Source: Flavonifractor sp052065355
GTDB lineage: Bacteria; Bacillota; Clostridia; Oscillospirales; Oscillospiraceae
Length of the DNA: 64,000 bases
NCBI RefSeq assembly: GCF_052065355.1
Contig: NZ_JBQHUF010000012.1
Location: forward strand, 42,005-106,004
Direction: 5' to 3'
In this document: one piece after another, positions 7,538-16,120 of the stretch
How the letters are laid out: every line of letters begins with the position of its first letter
Numbering within the stretch: the first letter of the stretch is position 1
Program-made: the position numbers and the translations under genes
The notes under the pieces: generated by a model
The model's database searches: none
What the model was told of the DNA's origin: nothing
Seen by the model: the letters and a program-made list of their open reading frames with translations, nothing else

Positions 7538-8347
7538 TTAATCTTTGGAGAGCAGGATGCGGTCGTTGTCCAGAACTTTTCCAGCTCCAGCTTTGAACCG
7601 ATCCAGCAGATCTTCCACGGTAAGGCCCTTGCGCTCCTCACCCTTCAGATCCAATACGATGCGGCCGGAGTCCATCATAAAGGTACGGTTGCCCAGTTCC
7701 AGAGCGTTTTTCATGTTATGCGTGATCATCATACAGGTAAGGTGACTCTCCTTCACGATCTCCTGGGTGAGATTGAGCACCTTCTCGGCAGTACCCGGAT
7801 CCAGTGCAGCGGTGTGCTCGTCCAGCAGCAGCAGTTTGGGGGGCACCATGGTGGACATGAGCAGGGTAAGGGCTTGCCGCTGGCCGCCGGAGAGCAGCCC
7901 TACCGGCTGACGCATCCGATCCTCCAGCCCCATACCCAGCTTAGCCAATTGGGCTCGGAAGAATTCCTTGTCTGCCTTGGATACCCGGCTGAAAAAGGCC
8001 TTCTGGTGTTTGGCGGTGCGCAGGTAGGCCAGAGCCAGGTTTTCCTCAATGGTCATGTGAGGAGCGGTGCCACGCATGGGATCCTGGAACAGCCGGCCGA
8101 TCTGGCGGCTGCGGCGGTAGGCGGGCAGATAGGTGATGTCCTGCCCATCCAGAAGGATGGAGCCTTCGTCGGTGTAGAAATCACCGGCAACGGCGTTGAA
8201 GAGTGTGGATTTGCCCGCACCGTTGGAGCCTACGATGGTGACGAAATCTCCGGGCTCCAGAGTGACACTCAGGTCGTTCAGAGCCTGCTTCTCGTTCACA
8301 GTGCCTGGATTGAAGGTCTTGGAAATGTGTCTCAGTTCCAGCATCAC
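7538..8347 (-). CDS. ABC transporter ATP-binding protein (TrpXYZ-type, predicted tryptophan uptake)
   Basis: A 269-residue ABC ATPase. It has Walker A GSNGAGKST, Q-loop RLFQDP, signature LSGGQRQAL, Walker B LLLLDEHTAALDP and the switch His in MMITHNM. It is the third and last gene of a leftward operon with a DUF534-type binding protein and a permease. This combination is typical of the TrpXYZ/YtfT-like importers often controlled by Trp T-boxes. It overlaps the permease by 4 bp (ATGA). The substrate assignment rests on the T-box specifier upstream, not on this subunit. Confidence 0.9.
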   Translation of the reverse strand: MMLELRHISKTFNPGTVNEKQALNDLSVTLEPGDFVTIVGSNGAGKSTLFNAVAGDFYTDEGSILLDGQDITYLPAYRRSRQIGRLFQDPMRGTAPHMTIEENLALAYLRTAKHQKAFFSRVSKADKEFFRAQLAKLGMGLEDRMRQPVGLLSGGQRQALTLLMSTMVPPKLLLLDEHTAALDPGTAEKVLNLTQEIVKESHLTCMMITHNMKNALELGNRTFMMDSGRIVLDLKGEERKGLTVEDLLDRFKAGAGKVLDNDRILLSKD

Positions 8348-9252
8348 TGCTCCTCCTTTCTGGCAGCCAGGGCCTGGCGCTTCTTGTTCTGAAATGCGGC
8401 CCAGCGGCGAATGGACGGGGCGGCGATTGCCAGGCCCACGATAATGGCGGAGACCAGCTTCATGTAGTCTGCGGGTACATTGGCCCGGAGGGCGGCGGCA
8501 TAGATTGCACGGTAGATGATGCTGCCCACTACCACGCCTACCACCCGGCGCACCATAGAGCCCTTGCCAATGAGGGTTTCGCCGATGACCAGGGCAGCCA
8601 GAGCCAGCACCACCATGCCGGTGCCGCCGTTTACCTCAGTGAAAGTGTTGTACTGGGCCGCCATGGCGCCGGAGAGGCCGGTCATGGCGTTGGCGATGCA
8701 CAGACCCACGGTGATGGTAAAGGTGGGGTTAATGGAGGAGGCACGCACCATGTCGGCGTTGTCGCCGGTGGCTCGGATGGACAGGCCCAGACGGGTGCCC
8801 AGGAAGAGCACCAGCAGCACGCAGATCAGAACCACCACGATGGCAGTGACCGCCAGCTTGGACCAGCTCCCTGCAAAGCCGGAGGCCTTGGCCAGGGTGT
8901 AGATGGAGTCCTTCTGGAACAGAGACAGGTTGCTGGTACCCATGACCATCAGGTTAATACTATACAGGCCGATGTTGGTGATAATACCAGCCAGAATGGA
9001 GGGCACCCCCAGCTTGGTTTGGAGGAAGGCGGTGATAAAGCCGGCTGCGGCGGTGGCCAGCATGGCGGCAGGGAGCGCCAGGATGGGGTGGCCAGCGATA
9101 CAGCACACGGCGGACACCGCGCCGCCCAGAACAAAGGCACCATCGGTGGTCATATCGGCAATGTTCAGAATGGAAAAGCTCAGAAAGAGGGCCAGGGCAA
9201 TGGGGGCGTACAAAAAGCCAGCCTCCAGAGCGGCCTGGATGACAGTGAGCAT
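8344..9252 (-). CDS. ABC transporter permease (TrpXYZ-type)
   Basis: A 302-residue membrane protein with about eight to nine hydrophobic helices. It belongs to the branched-chain/ribose-like permease fold used with DUF534 binding proteins. Recognisable strings are LSFSILNIADMTTDGAFVLG at the N-terminus, GVPSILAGIITNIGLYSIN in the middle and LGLSIRATGDNADMVRASSI in the cytoplasmic loop that should contact the ATPase. The start at 9252 has an AAAGGAG site. A stem-loop separates it from the binding-protein gene. Confidence 0.88.
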   Translation of the reverse strand: MLTVIQAALEAGFLYAPIALALFLSFSILNIADMTTDGAFVLGGAVSAVCCIAGHPILALPAAMLATAAAGFITAFLQTKLGVPSILAGIITNIGLYSINLMVMGTSNLSLFQKDSIYTLAKASGFAGSWSKLAVTAIVVVLICVLLVLFLGTRLGLSIRATGDNADMVRASSINPTFTITVGLCIANAMTGLSGAMAAQYNTFTEVNGGTGMVVLALAALVIGETLIGKGSMVRRVVGVVVGSIIYRAIYAAALRANVPADYMKLVSAIIVGLAIAAPSIRRWAAFQNKKRQALAARKEEQ

Positions 9253-9275
9253 GGGAGAACGCTCCTTTCACGTGG

Positions 9276-9306
9276 CACAGCCCCCGCCGGAGCGGCGGGG
9301 GCTTTT
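9276..9306 (-). other. Intercistronic stem-loop between binding protein and permease
   Basis: AGCCCCCGCC and GGCGGGGGCT form a strong GC stem around GCTCC. On the minus strand no U tract follows, so it looks like an mRNA-stabilising or partially terminating hairpin. Such hairpins are common where a binding protein must be made in excess over its permease. Confidence 0.6.
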
Positions 9307-9319
9307 AGCCAAATTGATC

Positions 9320-10348
9320 TTACTCCTGGGTAGTCTGTACTTCCACCAGGCTGGAACCCATGTCGTTGAACACGGTGTAGTCCACACCCAGGGTGGCGGC
9401 GGTATCGGTATTGACGGTGATAATGTCACCGGCCACGGTGACAAATTCGGGAACCTCGCCGGTCTGGAGCACTTCCAGAGCCAGGTCGGCGGTCTTGGTG
9501 CCCAGGTCGGTGTAGTTTACGCCGCAGGTGGCGAAGGCTCCGTTGCGCACGAAGGAATCGGCGCCGGCATAGTGGGGGATGCCCGCCTCAGCCAGGATGG
9601 GGGCGATGGCCAGCTCAGCGTTCATGACCACGTTGTCGGTGGGGGTAAATACTGCGTCCACCTGATCCAGCATGGAGTTGACGGCGGCCATGATCTCGTC
9701 GGTGGTGTTGCCGGTTTTGTCGATATAGGAGATGCCCTTGCCGTCCAGATAGGCCTTGGCTGCCTCAATGGCGGGGCCGCTGTTGACCTCGGAGGTGGAG
9801 TAGAGCAGACCCACAGTCTCAATATCGGGGTTCTGTGCCAGCATCATATCCAGCAGGAACTCGGTGTCCAGGGCGTCGCTGGTACCGGTGACGTAGGAGA
9901 TGCCGGTGAGACCGGCGGCCTCAGGATAGCTGACGGTGCCGTAGATCACCGGAGTCTCGGTTGCCTGAGCGGTGGCGGCCATCTGCTGGGCGGCGGTGGT
10001 ACCGATGGGGATGATGGCGTCATAATTGTCGGCGATGATCTGCGCGCCGATCTGAGACAGGGTAGAGGGGTCGTTGTTGCCGTTAAAGTCCTTATAGGTG
10101 ATGGTAATGCCCAGCTCAGCGGCCTTGGCGTCCAGCTCGGCGGTGATGGCGTCCCGGATCTCATTCATGGACGCGTGATCCAGCTGGCGCACCACGGCGA
10201 TCTTGTAGCCGTCGCTGGAGGCGGAGGGAGTGCCGGAATTGCCGGCGGGAGTCTCGGCGCTGCCCTGGGTGCCGCCAGAGCAGGCGGTGAGGGAGAGAGC
10301 CAGAGCGGCAGCAGAGGTGAGAGACAGGATCTTGTTCAGCTTTTTCAT
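9320..10348 (-). CDS. ABC transporter substrate-binding lipoprotein (DUF534 family, predicted tryptophan)
   Basis: A 342-residue lipoprotein. MKKLNKILSL is followed by a hydrophobic stretch and the lipobox LTAC, then a Ser/Thr/Gly linker and a two-lobed binding domain starting at YKIAVVRQLDH. Segments IGAQIIADNYDAIIPIGTTAAQ and VFTPTDNVVM are typical of the ABC_sub_bind (PF04392-type) group. The chosen ATG (10348) is preceded by GGAGG. It is the first gene behind the Trp T-box, so transcription should rise when tRNA-Trp is uncharged. Tryptophan specificity is inferred from that leader. Confidence 0.9.
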   Translation of the reverse strand: MKKLNKILSLTSAAALALSLTACSGGTQGSAETPAGNSGTPSASSDGYKIAVVRQLDHASMNEIRDAITAELDAKAAELGITITYKDFNGNNDPSTLSQIGAQIIADNYDAIIPIGTTAAQQMAATAQATETPVIYGTVSYPEAAGLTGISYVTGTSDALDTEFLLDMMLAQNPDIETVGLLYSTSEVNSGPAIEAAKAYLDGKGISYIDKTGNTTDEIMAAVNSMLDQVDAVFTPTDNVVMNAELAIAPILAEAGIPHYAGADSFVRNGAFATCGVNYTDLGTKTADLALEVLQTGEVPEFVTVAGDIITVNTDTAATLGVDYTVFNDMGSSLVEVQTTQE

Positions 10349-10395
10349 AGGAAGTTCCTCCATAAAATGAATTTGGATGGCAGATGGTGCAGAGG

Positions 10396-10436
10396 ATAAA
10401 AAAACGCTTTTGTCCCAGACATGGGACAAAAGCGTT
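10396..10436 (-). terminator. T-box-controlled terminator
   Basis: AACGCTTTTGTCCCA and TGGGACAAAAGCGTT form a 15-bp stem with a TGTC loop, followed on the minus strand by a run of T. Its 5' half would be sequestered by the alternative antiterminator that includes the T-box sequence. Confidence 0.92.
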
Positions 10437-10655
10437 GTAATCACTTCTGCGATACCACCCAAATTGACGTCAGAGACGTCCACTCGCTTCACGCACCATC
10501 ATGCGTGCCCGATGGATAACGGGTGGGATCCCGTCGGCATCTACTTGGTTGCCCGTTCAAGCCGCCCTCGGAAGTCCATTCGCCGGTCTCGTCACGCCCT
10601 GATCCCACCACCCAGGACTCTCTTTGCATCGGAGATAGTCGGCTACTTCTCTTCC
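10396..10655 (-). promoter_or_regulatory. T-box riboswitch with UGG (Trp) specifier
   Basis: The minus-strand leader has the main T-box landmarks in order. The base helix GGAAG (10651-10655) pairs with CTTCC (10570-10574). An AGTA motif and an upper helix GCCG/CGGC follow. The specifier loop reads GAA-TGG-A, with the codon at 10576-10578. The AGAGAG bulge, a GGTGG-type apical loop and the linker motif CCGTTATC are present. The T-box core GGGTGGTATCGC (10449-10460) comes last, before the terminator. The specifier alignment to glyQS-type leaders gives UGG, that is tRNA-Trp. The downstream TrpXYZ-type transporter agrees with this. Confidence 0.93.
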
Positions 10656-10688
10656 TCACAGGTTTACTTTATGGAACTGTTGTAATGG

Positions 10689-10717
10689 ATTATACTCACC
10701 TGTTCAGCCTTTGTCAA
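10689..10717 (-). promoter_or_regulatory. Promoter of the T-box/ABC transporter operon
   Basis: A perfect TTGACA (10712-10717), a 17-bp spacer and a perfect TATAAT (10689-10694) lie on the minus strand. The -35 hexamer overlaps the TGA stop of the upstream DMT gene. Confidence 0.88.
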
Positions 10718-11616
10718 CCCTTTTTTCGCAGGAAGGAGAACTTGGTTTCGGAGCACACCACAGCCAGGAAGATGAGGGCGAAGCCCAGGAACATAAGGGC
10801 GGTGGGCCGCTCGTCGGTGAGCAGGATGGAGAAGAGCACGCCGAAGGGGGCCTCCAGGGAGAGCAGCACAGCGGCGGTGGCGGGGGCGGTGTATTTTTGG
10901 CCGATATTCTGGAACAGCAGGGCGCCGCAGGAGGAGAAGATGACCAGGTAGGCCAGGCCGAAGATCAGGTCCTGATTAAAGACCGACGGAGACACCGTGG
11001 TCTGGGTGACCAGCACGCCGATCCAGGAGAAGATGGCAAAGGAGGCGAACTGAAGGGTGGTGAGAATGAAAATATCCCGTCCTTCGGAGTATTTGGCTAC
11101 CGCCACAATGTGGCAGGCGAAGAAGAAGCCGCCGATGAGGGTGAGCACGTCGCCCAGGTTGAAGGCGGAGGCGTTGCTGCCGGTTACGGATACCAGGGCG
11201 ATGCCGCCGATGCACAGGAAGGCGGCCAGAACATTAAACTTGTCAGGACGGCGCTTGGCGATGATCCAATACAGGAAGGGAACGATAACGCAGTAGACAG
11301 CGGTAAAGAAGGCGTTTTTGCCGGGTGTGGTGCGCTCCAGGCCGTAAGTCTGGAAGGTGTAGGCCACGAACAGGCAGAAGCCCATGACGGTACCGCCGAT
11401 GAGGTATTGCTTGTCGCATACCTTCCACCGGGGCAGGAATACGATGGCCAGCACGATGGCCGAAGCGCTGAACCGGATGGCCAGCAGCCAGAAGGTGGGC
11501 AGTACGTCCACACTGTTCTTCATCACCACAAAGGAACTGCCCCAGATGATGGTGGCAAGGATGATGAGTGGGGTGGCAAACTTGGCCAGGCCGGATTTTT
11601 CTTTTTGTTGGCTCAT
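10714..11616 (-). CDS. EamA/DMT-family transporter
   Basis: A 300-residue inner-membrane protein with about ten hydrophobic helices in two EamA repeats. The first repeat opens with the hallmark LATIIWGSSFVVMK and contains FWLLAIRFSASA. The second includes ALLFQNIGQKYTAPATAAVLLSLEAPFGVLFS, which matches the conserved RhaT/EamA motif. Family members export amino acids or metabolites, and the substrate is not predictable here. ATG 11616 has an AGGAGAGG site. It is divergent from the glycosylase gene and lies immediately upstream of the Trp-regulated transporter, but that transporter has its own promoter. Confidence 0.88.
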   Translation of the reverse strand: MSQQKEKSGLAKFATPLIILATIIWGSSFVVMKNSVDVLPTFWLLAIRFSASAIVLAIVFLPRWKVCDKQYLIGGTVMGFCLFVAYTFQTYGLERTTPGKNAFFTAVYCVIVPFLYWIIAKRRPDKFNVLAAFLCIGGIALVSVTGSNASAFNLGDVLTLIGGFFFACHIVAVAKYSEGRDIFILTTLQFASFAIFSWIGVLVTQTTVSPSVFNQDLIFGLAYLVIFSSCGALLFQNIGQKYTAPATAAVLLSLEAPFGVLFSILLTDERPTALMFLGFALIFLAVVCSETKFSFLRKKG

Positions 11617-11678
11617 GGTTGTACCTCTCCTTTTGCTATGGTAAGATAAAATGGTATCTGCGAAAGGGGGTCACGGCT

Positions 11679-12263
11679 GTGGAAAAGCTAGGTCGGGACT
11701 TTTTTGACCGGGACACCGTGGAGGTGGCCCAGGATCTGCTGGGGAAGGTGCTGGTGCGCCGGGTGGACGGGATGACTCTGTCCGGACGCATCACCGAGAC
11801 CGAGGCCTATGTAGGGCGGATGGACAAGGCCTGCCACGCTTACGGCTACAAGCGCACAGCCCGGACAGAGACCCTGTTCGCCCCACCGGGCACCGCCTAC
11901 ATCTACCTGATCTACGGGATATATCACTGCCTCAACTTTGTCACCGAGCCGGAGGGAGAGCCCAGCGCGGTGCTTCTGCGGGGGCTGGAGCCAGTGGAAG
12001 GAATGGCCGAGATGGCCCGCCGCAGGTTTGGGAAGGAGCCGGAACAGCTCACCTCCTATCAGAAAAAGAATTTTATGAACGGACCCGGCAAGGTGTGCCT
12101 GGCCCTGGGCCTGACAAGGGCCCAAAACGGTCTGGACCTGACGGGGGAAGAACTGTTCCTCATTGACGACGGTTCGCCCCGGCCGTCTTTCCACACCGGA
12201 ACGCGCATCGGCATCGACTATGCGGAAGAGGCGGTCCATTTTCCATGGAGGTTTTATCTGTGA
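11679..12263 (+). CDS. 3-methyladenine DNA glycosylase (AAG/MPG type)
   Basis: A 194-residue alkyladenine glycosylase that removes alkylated or deaminated purines from DNA. The N-terminal DTVEVAQDLLGKVLVRR is characteristic. The catalytic Glu lies in ITETEAYVG, the substrate-binding loop CHAYGYKRTART follows, then the tyrosine-rich GTAYIYLIYGIYHCLN, and NGPGKVCLALGL. I chose GTG 11679 because AAAGGGGGT lies just upstream at the right spacing and the family N-terminus begins there; longer readings add out-of-family sequence. It overlaps the downstream HAD gene by 4 bp. Confidence 0.92.
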   Translation: MEKLGRDFFDRDTVEVAQDLLGKVLVRRVDGMTLSGRITETEAYVGRMDKACHAYGYKRTARTETLFAPPGTAYIYLIYGIYHCLNFVTEPEGEPSAVLLRGLEPVEGMAEMARRRFGKEPEQLTSYQKKNFMNGPGKVCLALGLTRAQNGLDLTGEELFLIDDGSPRPSFHTGTRIGIDYAEEAVHFPWRFYL

Positions 12264-12886
12264 AGCTATTTGATTTTGACGGCACCCTGGTAGATTCCAA
12301 CGGGGTGTGGGTGGAGGTGGACAACACCTTCCTGGAGCGCCGGGGCTTGAAAGCCACCCGGGAGTACAGCGAGACGGTGGGGCACTCCATTTTCCCCATC
12401 GCCGCCCAGTTTACTAAGGAGTACTATCACCTGGATGAAAGTCCTGAGGCCATCATGGCTGAGTGGACCGGGCTGGGCCGGGAGGCCTACGCCCATCAGG
12501 TACCCCTGAAGCCGGGGGCGGTGGAATATCTGGACAAATGCCGTCAGGCAGGGGAGCGGATGGTGCTGCTCACCGCCTGCGTGCCGGAATTCTGTCAGGC
12601 CACCATGGAGCGGCTAAGCCTGACGGACTATTTTGAGCGGGTGATCTACGTCCAGGAGCTGGGAGTGGAGAAGCGGGATCCCCGGGCCTTCTCCCTGGCA
12701 CTGGAGCTGCTGGGGGAGAAGGGGGAAGCCTGCACCCTCTATGAGGATTCACCCGGCGTGTGCCGTACCGCCAAGGAGGCGGGACTGACAGTGGTTGGGG
12801 TGTACGATCCATTTTACGCCCATCATGAGGACGAGATGCGGTCTTTCTGCCACCGGTATATCAAGTCGTTTACCGAGCTTCTGTAA
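12260..12886 (+). CDS. HAD-superfamily phosphatase
   Basis: A 208-residue HAD hydrolase with all four motifs: motif I DFDGTLVDS at the N-terminus, motif II with the Thr in LLTAC, motif III Lys in VEKRDP, and motif IV YEDSP. A helical cap lies between motifs I and II, as in PGP/beta-phosphoglucomutase-like enzymes. I chose GTG 12260: GGAGG at 12247-12251 is correctly spaced and the GTG overlaps the preceding TGA. An ATG at 12245 is the alternative start. The substrate is unknown; coupling to a DNA-repair glycosylase is suggestive but not proof of a shared role. Confidence 0.88.
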   Translation: MKLFDFDGTLVDSNGVWVEVDNTFLERRGLKATREYSETVGHSIFPIAAQFTKEYYHLDESPEAIMAEWTGLGREAYAHQVPLKPGAVEYLDKCRQAGERMVLLTACVPEFCQATMERLSLTDYFERVIYVQELGVEKRDPRAFSLALELLGEKGEACTLYEDSPGVCRTAKEAGLTVVGVYDPFYAHHEDEMRSFCHRYIKSFTELL

Positions 12887-12913
12887 GGGACGGGCTTTGC
12901 CCGTCCCTTTTTA
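12887..12913. terminator. Terminator between convergent HAD and helicase genes
   Basis: GGGACGGGC and GCCCGTCCC around TTT, with TTTTTATT on the plus side. It overlaps the 3' end of the leftward helicase gene. Confidence 0.85.
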
Positions 12914-15367
12914 TTCACCCTTTTTCATATACTGGGCGGCGGACTTCAGCATCAGTTTTTTGGTGCCCACGTTGTCAAATGCGATCTCCACCAGTGCGTC
13001 GCCTCCCATGGGGGTGAGCTTGGTGATGAGACCCTTACCAAAGGCCTTGTGCACCACAGGATCTCCCGCCCGGAAGTCGGGGCCGGCCGGAGGCGCTGCT
13101 TTGCCTGCTGCGGGGCTTTTCCAGTCAGGGGCAGGGGAGGCGGCTGCTGCGCCGGTATATGCCGAGGTGCCCATGGAGAATCCCCGGTCGTAGGTGCGGC
13201 GGGGCCGCTGGGCCTTCTGGGGCCGCTCCTCATGCTGTCGCTCCGAATAGGGCAGGCGGCCGGACTTTTCCACATACTCCGGCGGGATCTCACCCAGGAA
13301 GCGGGAGGGACGGTTGGAGTTGGTGCGGCCAAACAGCATGCGCTGGGAGGCGCAGGTCATGTGCAGCTTCTCCTTGGCACGGGTCATGGCCACATAGCAC
13401 AGCCGCCGCTCCTCCTCCATCTCCTCCGGCTCTCCGATGGCACGGATGCCGGGGAAGATGCCCTCTTCCACACCCACTACAAAGACCACCGGGAACTCCA
13501 GACCCTTGGCGGAGTGCATAGTCATCATTACCACGCAGTCTTCGCTGGGGTCGTGGCTGTCGATATCGGTGTACAGGGCAATTTCGTCCAGGAAGCCCGC
13601 CAGGGAGGGCTCGTCCAGGGCATTGTCCAGGTAGTTCTGGATGGAGGAGAGCAGCTCGCGGACGTTTTCCAACCGGGTGCGGTCCTCAATGGTGCGCTTC
13701 TGCTCCAGCATCACGGCGTAGCCGGTGCGGGCCACCACTTCCTCGTAGAAGTCAGGAAGCGGCAGCTCTTTGGACAGCTTTTGCAGGTCACCGATGAGCT
13801 CGGCAAACTGCCCCAGTTTGGGGGCGGCCTTTTGCAGCTCCGGCCAGTTCTGGGGCCGGCTCACCACGTCCCACAGGGCCAGACCCTCCTGCTGGGCGAT
13901 GTTTTGAGCCCGGTCAATGGTGGAGGCTCCGATGCCCCGGGGAGGATTGTTGATGATGCGGCTCAGCCGCAGGTCGTCCCGGGGGTTGTTGACCACGCAC
14001 AGGTAGGACAGCATGTCCTTGACCTCCGCCCGGTCGAAGAAGCGGATGCCGCCGATGATACGGTAGGGCACGCCGTTGCGCTTGAAGGCTTGCTCGATCT
14101 GGTTGGACTGGGCGTTCATCCGGTAGAGTACCGCGTGGTCCTTCCAGGCACGGCCGGCGGAGTAGTCGGCCAGGATCTGGGCGGCCACGTACTGGGCCTC
14201 CTCGTGCTCGTTCATGGCGGTGTAGCACTGAATCTTGTCCCCTTCGCTGTGGTCGGTCCACAGTTCCTTGCCCTTGCGGCCCTCGTTGTTGCGGATGACC
14301 GCGTTGGAGGCGTTCAGGATATTCTTGGTAGAGCGGTAGTTCTGCTCCAGCCGGATGACTCGGGCGCCCTTGTACTGGCTCTCGAAGGAGAGAATGTTTT
14401 CGATGGTGGCGCCCCGGAAGCGGTAGATGGACTGGTCGTCGTCGCCCACAACGCAGATGTTCTCATAGCCTCCCGCCAGGGTGGAGGCCAGCAGGTACTG
14501 CAGGTTGTTGGTGTCCTGATACTCGTCGATGAGCACATAGCGGAATTTCCGCTGGTAGTAGTCCCGCACGTCCTCAAACTGCTGGAGCAGACGTACCGTG
14601 TCCAGAATGATGTCGTCAAAGTCCAGGGCGTTGGCGTCCTTCAGCCGCCGCTCGTACTCTACATAGATCTTGGCGATCTTCACCAGCCGGAAGTCTCCAG
14701 ATTTTTCACACTGGGCCAGGTAGTCTGCCCCGGACTGCACGGCGTCCTTGGCCCGGGAGATGTAACCCAGCACCGAGCGGGCAGAGAAGGTCTTGTCGTC
14801 CAGGTTGAAGTCCTTCACGATGTCCTTGATGACCCGTTCCGAATCGGCGGTGTCGTAGATGGTGAAGGAGCTGGAAAAGCCCAGCCGGTCGATGTCCCGC
14901 CGCAGGATGCGCACGCAGGCGGAGTGGAAGGTGGAGGCCCAGATATCGTTGGCGGAGGGGCCAAGCAGGTTTTCCAGCCGGGCCTTCAGCTCGCCGGCGG
15001 CCTTGTTGGTAAAGGTGATGGCGATAATGGACCAGGGCACCGCCGGGTCCATGGCGCACAGCCGCTCCTGCTGGGCCTTTTTGGCGGGATCGGGGTGGGA
15101 CACGTAGTCCTCCAGAAAAGCCAGGTCGTCGGCACTGACCCAGTCGGGGGCCTGGTCGAAGTCGGAGCCACGGCCGTATTTGATCAGGTTGGCGATGCGG
15201 TGGATCAGCACGGTGGTCTTGCCGCTGCCCGCTCCGGCCAGCAGCAGCAGAGGTCCCTCGGTGGCCAGCACCGCTTGGCGCTGTTCGGCGTTCAGATTCT
15301 GGAAATCCAGCTCGATAGCCGCCCGGCGGGCCTTACAGAAGCGCAGTTCTTCCTCTCGGTTCAGCAT
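12911..15367 (-). CDS. pcrA: UvrD/PcrA-type ATP-dependent DNA helicase
   Basis: An 818-residue superfamily 1A helicase acting in nucleotide-excision repair, replication restart and clearing proteins from DNA. Motifs in order: Q motif LNAEQRQAV, Walker A AGAGSGKTTVL, Ia ITFTNKAAGE, Walker B DEYQDTN, III GDDDQSIYRFRGA, IV LEQNYRST, V MHSAKGLEFPVVFV, VI YVAMTRAKEKL. The C-terminal tail carries the PcrA tudor-like domain (FRAGDPVVHKAFGKG onward). I chose ATG 15367; an in-frame upstream extension of 69 residues is Lys/Arg-rich and reads through a hairpin repeat, so it is unlikely to be translated. Confidence 0.95.
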   Translation of the reverse strand: MLNREEELRFCKARRAAIELDFQNLNAEQRQAVLATEGPLLLLAGAGSGKTTVLIHRIANLIKYGRGSDFDQAPDWVSADDLAFLEDYVSHPDPAKKAQQERLCAMDPAVPWSIIAITFTNKAAGELKARLENLLGPSANDIWASTFHSACVRILRRDIDRLGFSSSFTIYDTADSERVIKDIVKDFNLDDKTFSARSVLGYISRAKDAVQSGADYLAQCEKSGDFRLVKIAKIYVEYERRLKDANALDFDDIILDTVRLLQQFEDVRDYYQRKFRYVLIDEYQDTNNLQYLLASTLAGGYENICVVGDDDQSIYRFRGATIENILSFESQYKGARVIRLEQNYRSTKNILNASNAVIRNNEGRKGKELWTDHSEGDKIQCYTAMNEHEEAQYVAAQILADYSAGRAWKDHAVLYRMNAQSNQIEQAFKRNGVPYRIIGGIRFFDRAEVKDMLSYLCVVNNPRDDLRLSRIINNPPRGIGASTIDRAQNIAQQEGLALWDVVSRPQNWPELQKAAPKLGQFAELIGDLQKLSKELPLPDFYEEVVARTGYAVMLEQKRTIEDRTRLENVRELLSSIQNYLDNALDEPSLAGFLDEIALYTDIDSHDPSEDCVVMMTMHSAKGLEFPVVFVVGVEEGIFPGIRAIGEPEEMEEERRLCYVAMTRAKEKLHMTCASQRMLFGRTNSNRPSRFLGEIPPEYVEKSGRLPYSERQHEERPQKAQRPRRTYDRGFSMGTSAYTGAAAASPAPDWKSPAAGKAAPPAGPDFRAGDPVVHKAFGKGLITKLTPMGGDALVEIAFDNVGTKKLMLKSAAQYMKKGE

Positions 15368-15488
15368 AATGTTTCTCTGTTCTCCCTTGGCAATGGCGGA
15401 GCCGCCCACGAATGGACGGCTCCTGTTGTTTTGTAATTCTATTGTACAAAAAACCGGCGGGCAGGTCAACCCTGCCCGCCGTGCGGGA

Positions 15489-15575
15489 AGCCTTTTTCGG
15501 CGCTTTTTCTCCAGAAAAAGCATAGCCCTGTAAAAGTTCTTTTTGGTTCTTTTTCTTTCAAGAAAAAGAACCAAG
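15489..15575. repeat. Nested hairpin repeat (terminator-like) between lipoprotein and helicase genes
   Basis: Two adjacent inverted repeats: GCTTTTTCT/AGAAAAAGC (about 15500-15522), then TTGGTTCTTTTTCTT with AAGAAAAAGAACCAA (about 15543-15574). The second can act as a terminator for the leftward lipoprotein gene. The composition suggests a dispersed intergenic repeat family, but only one copy is in the window. Confidence 0.6.
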
Positions 15576-15583
15576 AAAAAGAA

Positions 15584-16120
15584 TCAGGCGGGGAGGTACT
15601 CGATGGAGGTGACCACGCCGTCCTCCAGAATGAAATTGAGGGCCACATCCCCGGCGGTGTAGCTCAGCATACCCTCGGTGTCGCTGGTGCTCTCGCCGTA
15701 AGCGGTGGTGACGTCGGCCTCGGTGCTGCCGATGTACACGCCCTCACCGGTGGACACGGTGTCATCGGTGAGACAGATGGAGTTGACATAGTCCTTGTCG
15801 CCGTCAGGGCGGGTGGTGATGACGAAGCCAGGATAGGTGTAGGTCTTGTCCAGGCCCTCAAAGGCGCAGGACTCGGCCTCAAAGTAGCTCTGCTCCTCGC
15901 CCAGCTCGGCCAGCACGTCGGCCATGTCGGCGTTCACAGCCACCTCTTTGCCGTCGGCAGTGGTGAAGGTGAAGGTGTCGGCGGTGTTCTCCCCGCCGGC
16001 CTGAGCGCTCTCCTGGGGAGCGGTGTTTTCGCTGCCAGAGGGGGTGTCATTGCCGCCGCAGGCGGTGAGGGACAGGGTCAGGCCCAGAGCCAGGGCCAGC
16101 GCAAGCAGTTTCTTGTTCAT
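15584..16120 (-). CDS. Predicted lipoprotein of unknown function, last gene of the surface-acylation operon
   Basis: 178 residues. The signal peptide MNKKLLALALALGLTLS ends in the lipobox LTAC, followed by an acidic Ser/Glu-rich linker. The compact domain contains KTYTYPGFVITT and GVYIGSTEADVTTAYGE, resembling small secreted stability-type domains. I do not recognise a specific family. The ATG overlaps the TGA of the SGNH gene (ATGA), so it is translationally coupled to the acyl-transfer genes. It is therefore probably an accessory protein at the outer membrane face of that system. ATG 16120 was preferred because it gives a clean lipoprotein signal. Confidence 0.75.
   Translation of the reverse strand: MNKKLLALALALGLTLSLTACGGNDTPSGSENTAPQESAQAGGENTADTFTFTTADGKEVAVNADMADVLAELGEEQSYFEAESCAFEGLDKTYTYPGFVITTRPDGDKDYVNSICLTDDTVSTGEGVYIGSTEADVTTAYGESTSDTEGMLSYTAGDVALNFILEDGVVTSIEYLPA

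Noticed and set aside
13049..15436. A 795-residue open frame antisense to pcrA
   Set aside because: All seven helicase motifs are on the minus strand; the plus-strand product has no recognisable feature.
15368..15574. A 69-residue N-terminal extension of the helicase
   Set aside because: It translates a hairpin repeat and AT-rich intergenic DNA into a Lys/Arg-rich peptide; the PcrA family N-terminus and a ribosome-binding site fit ATG 15367.
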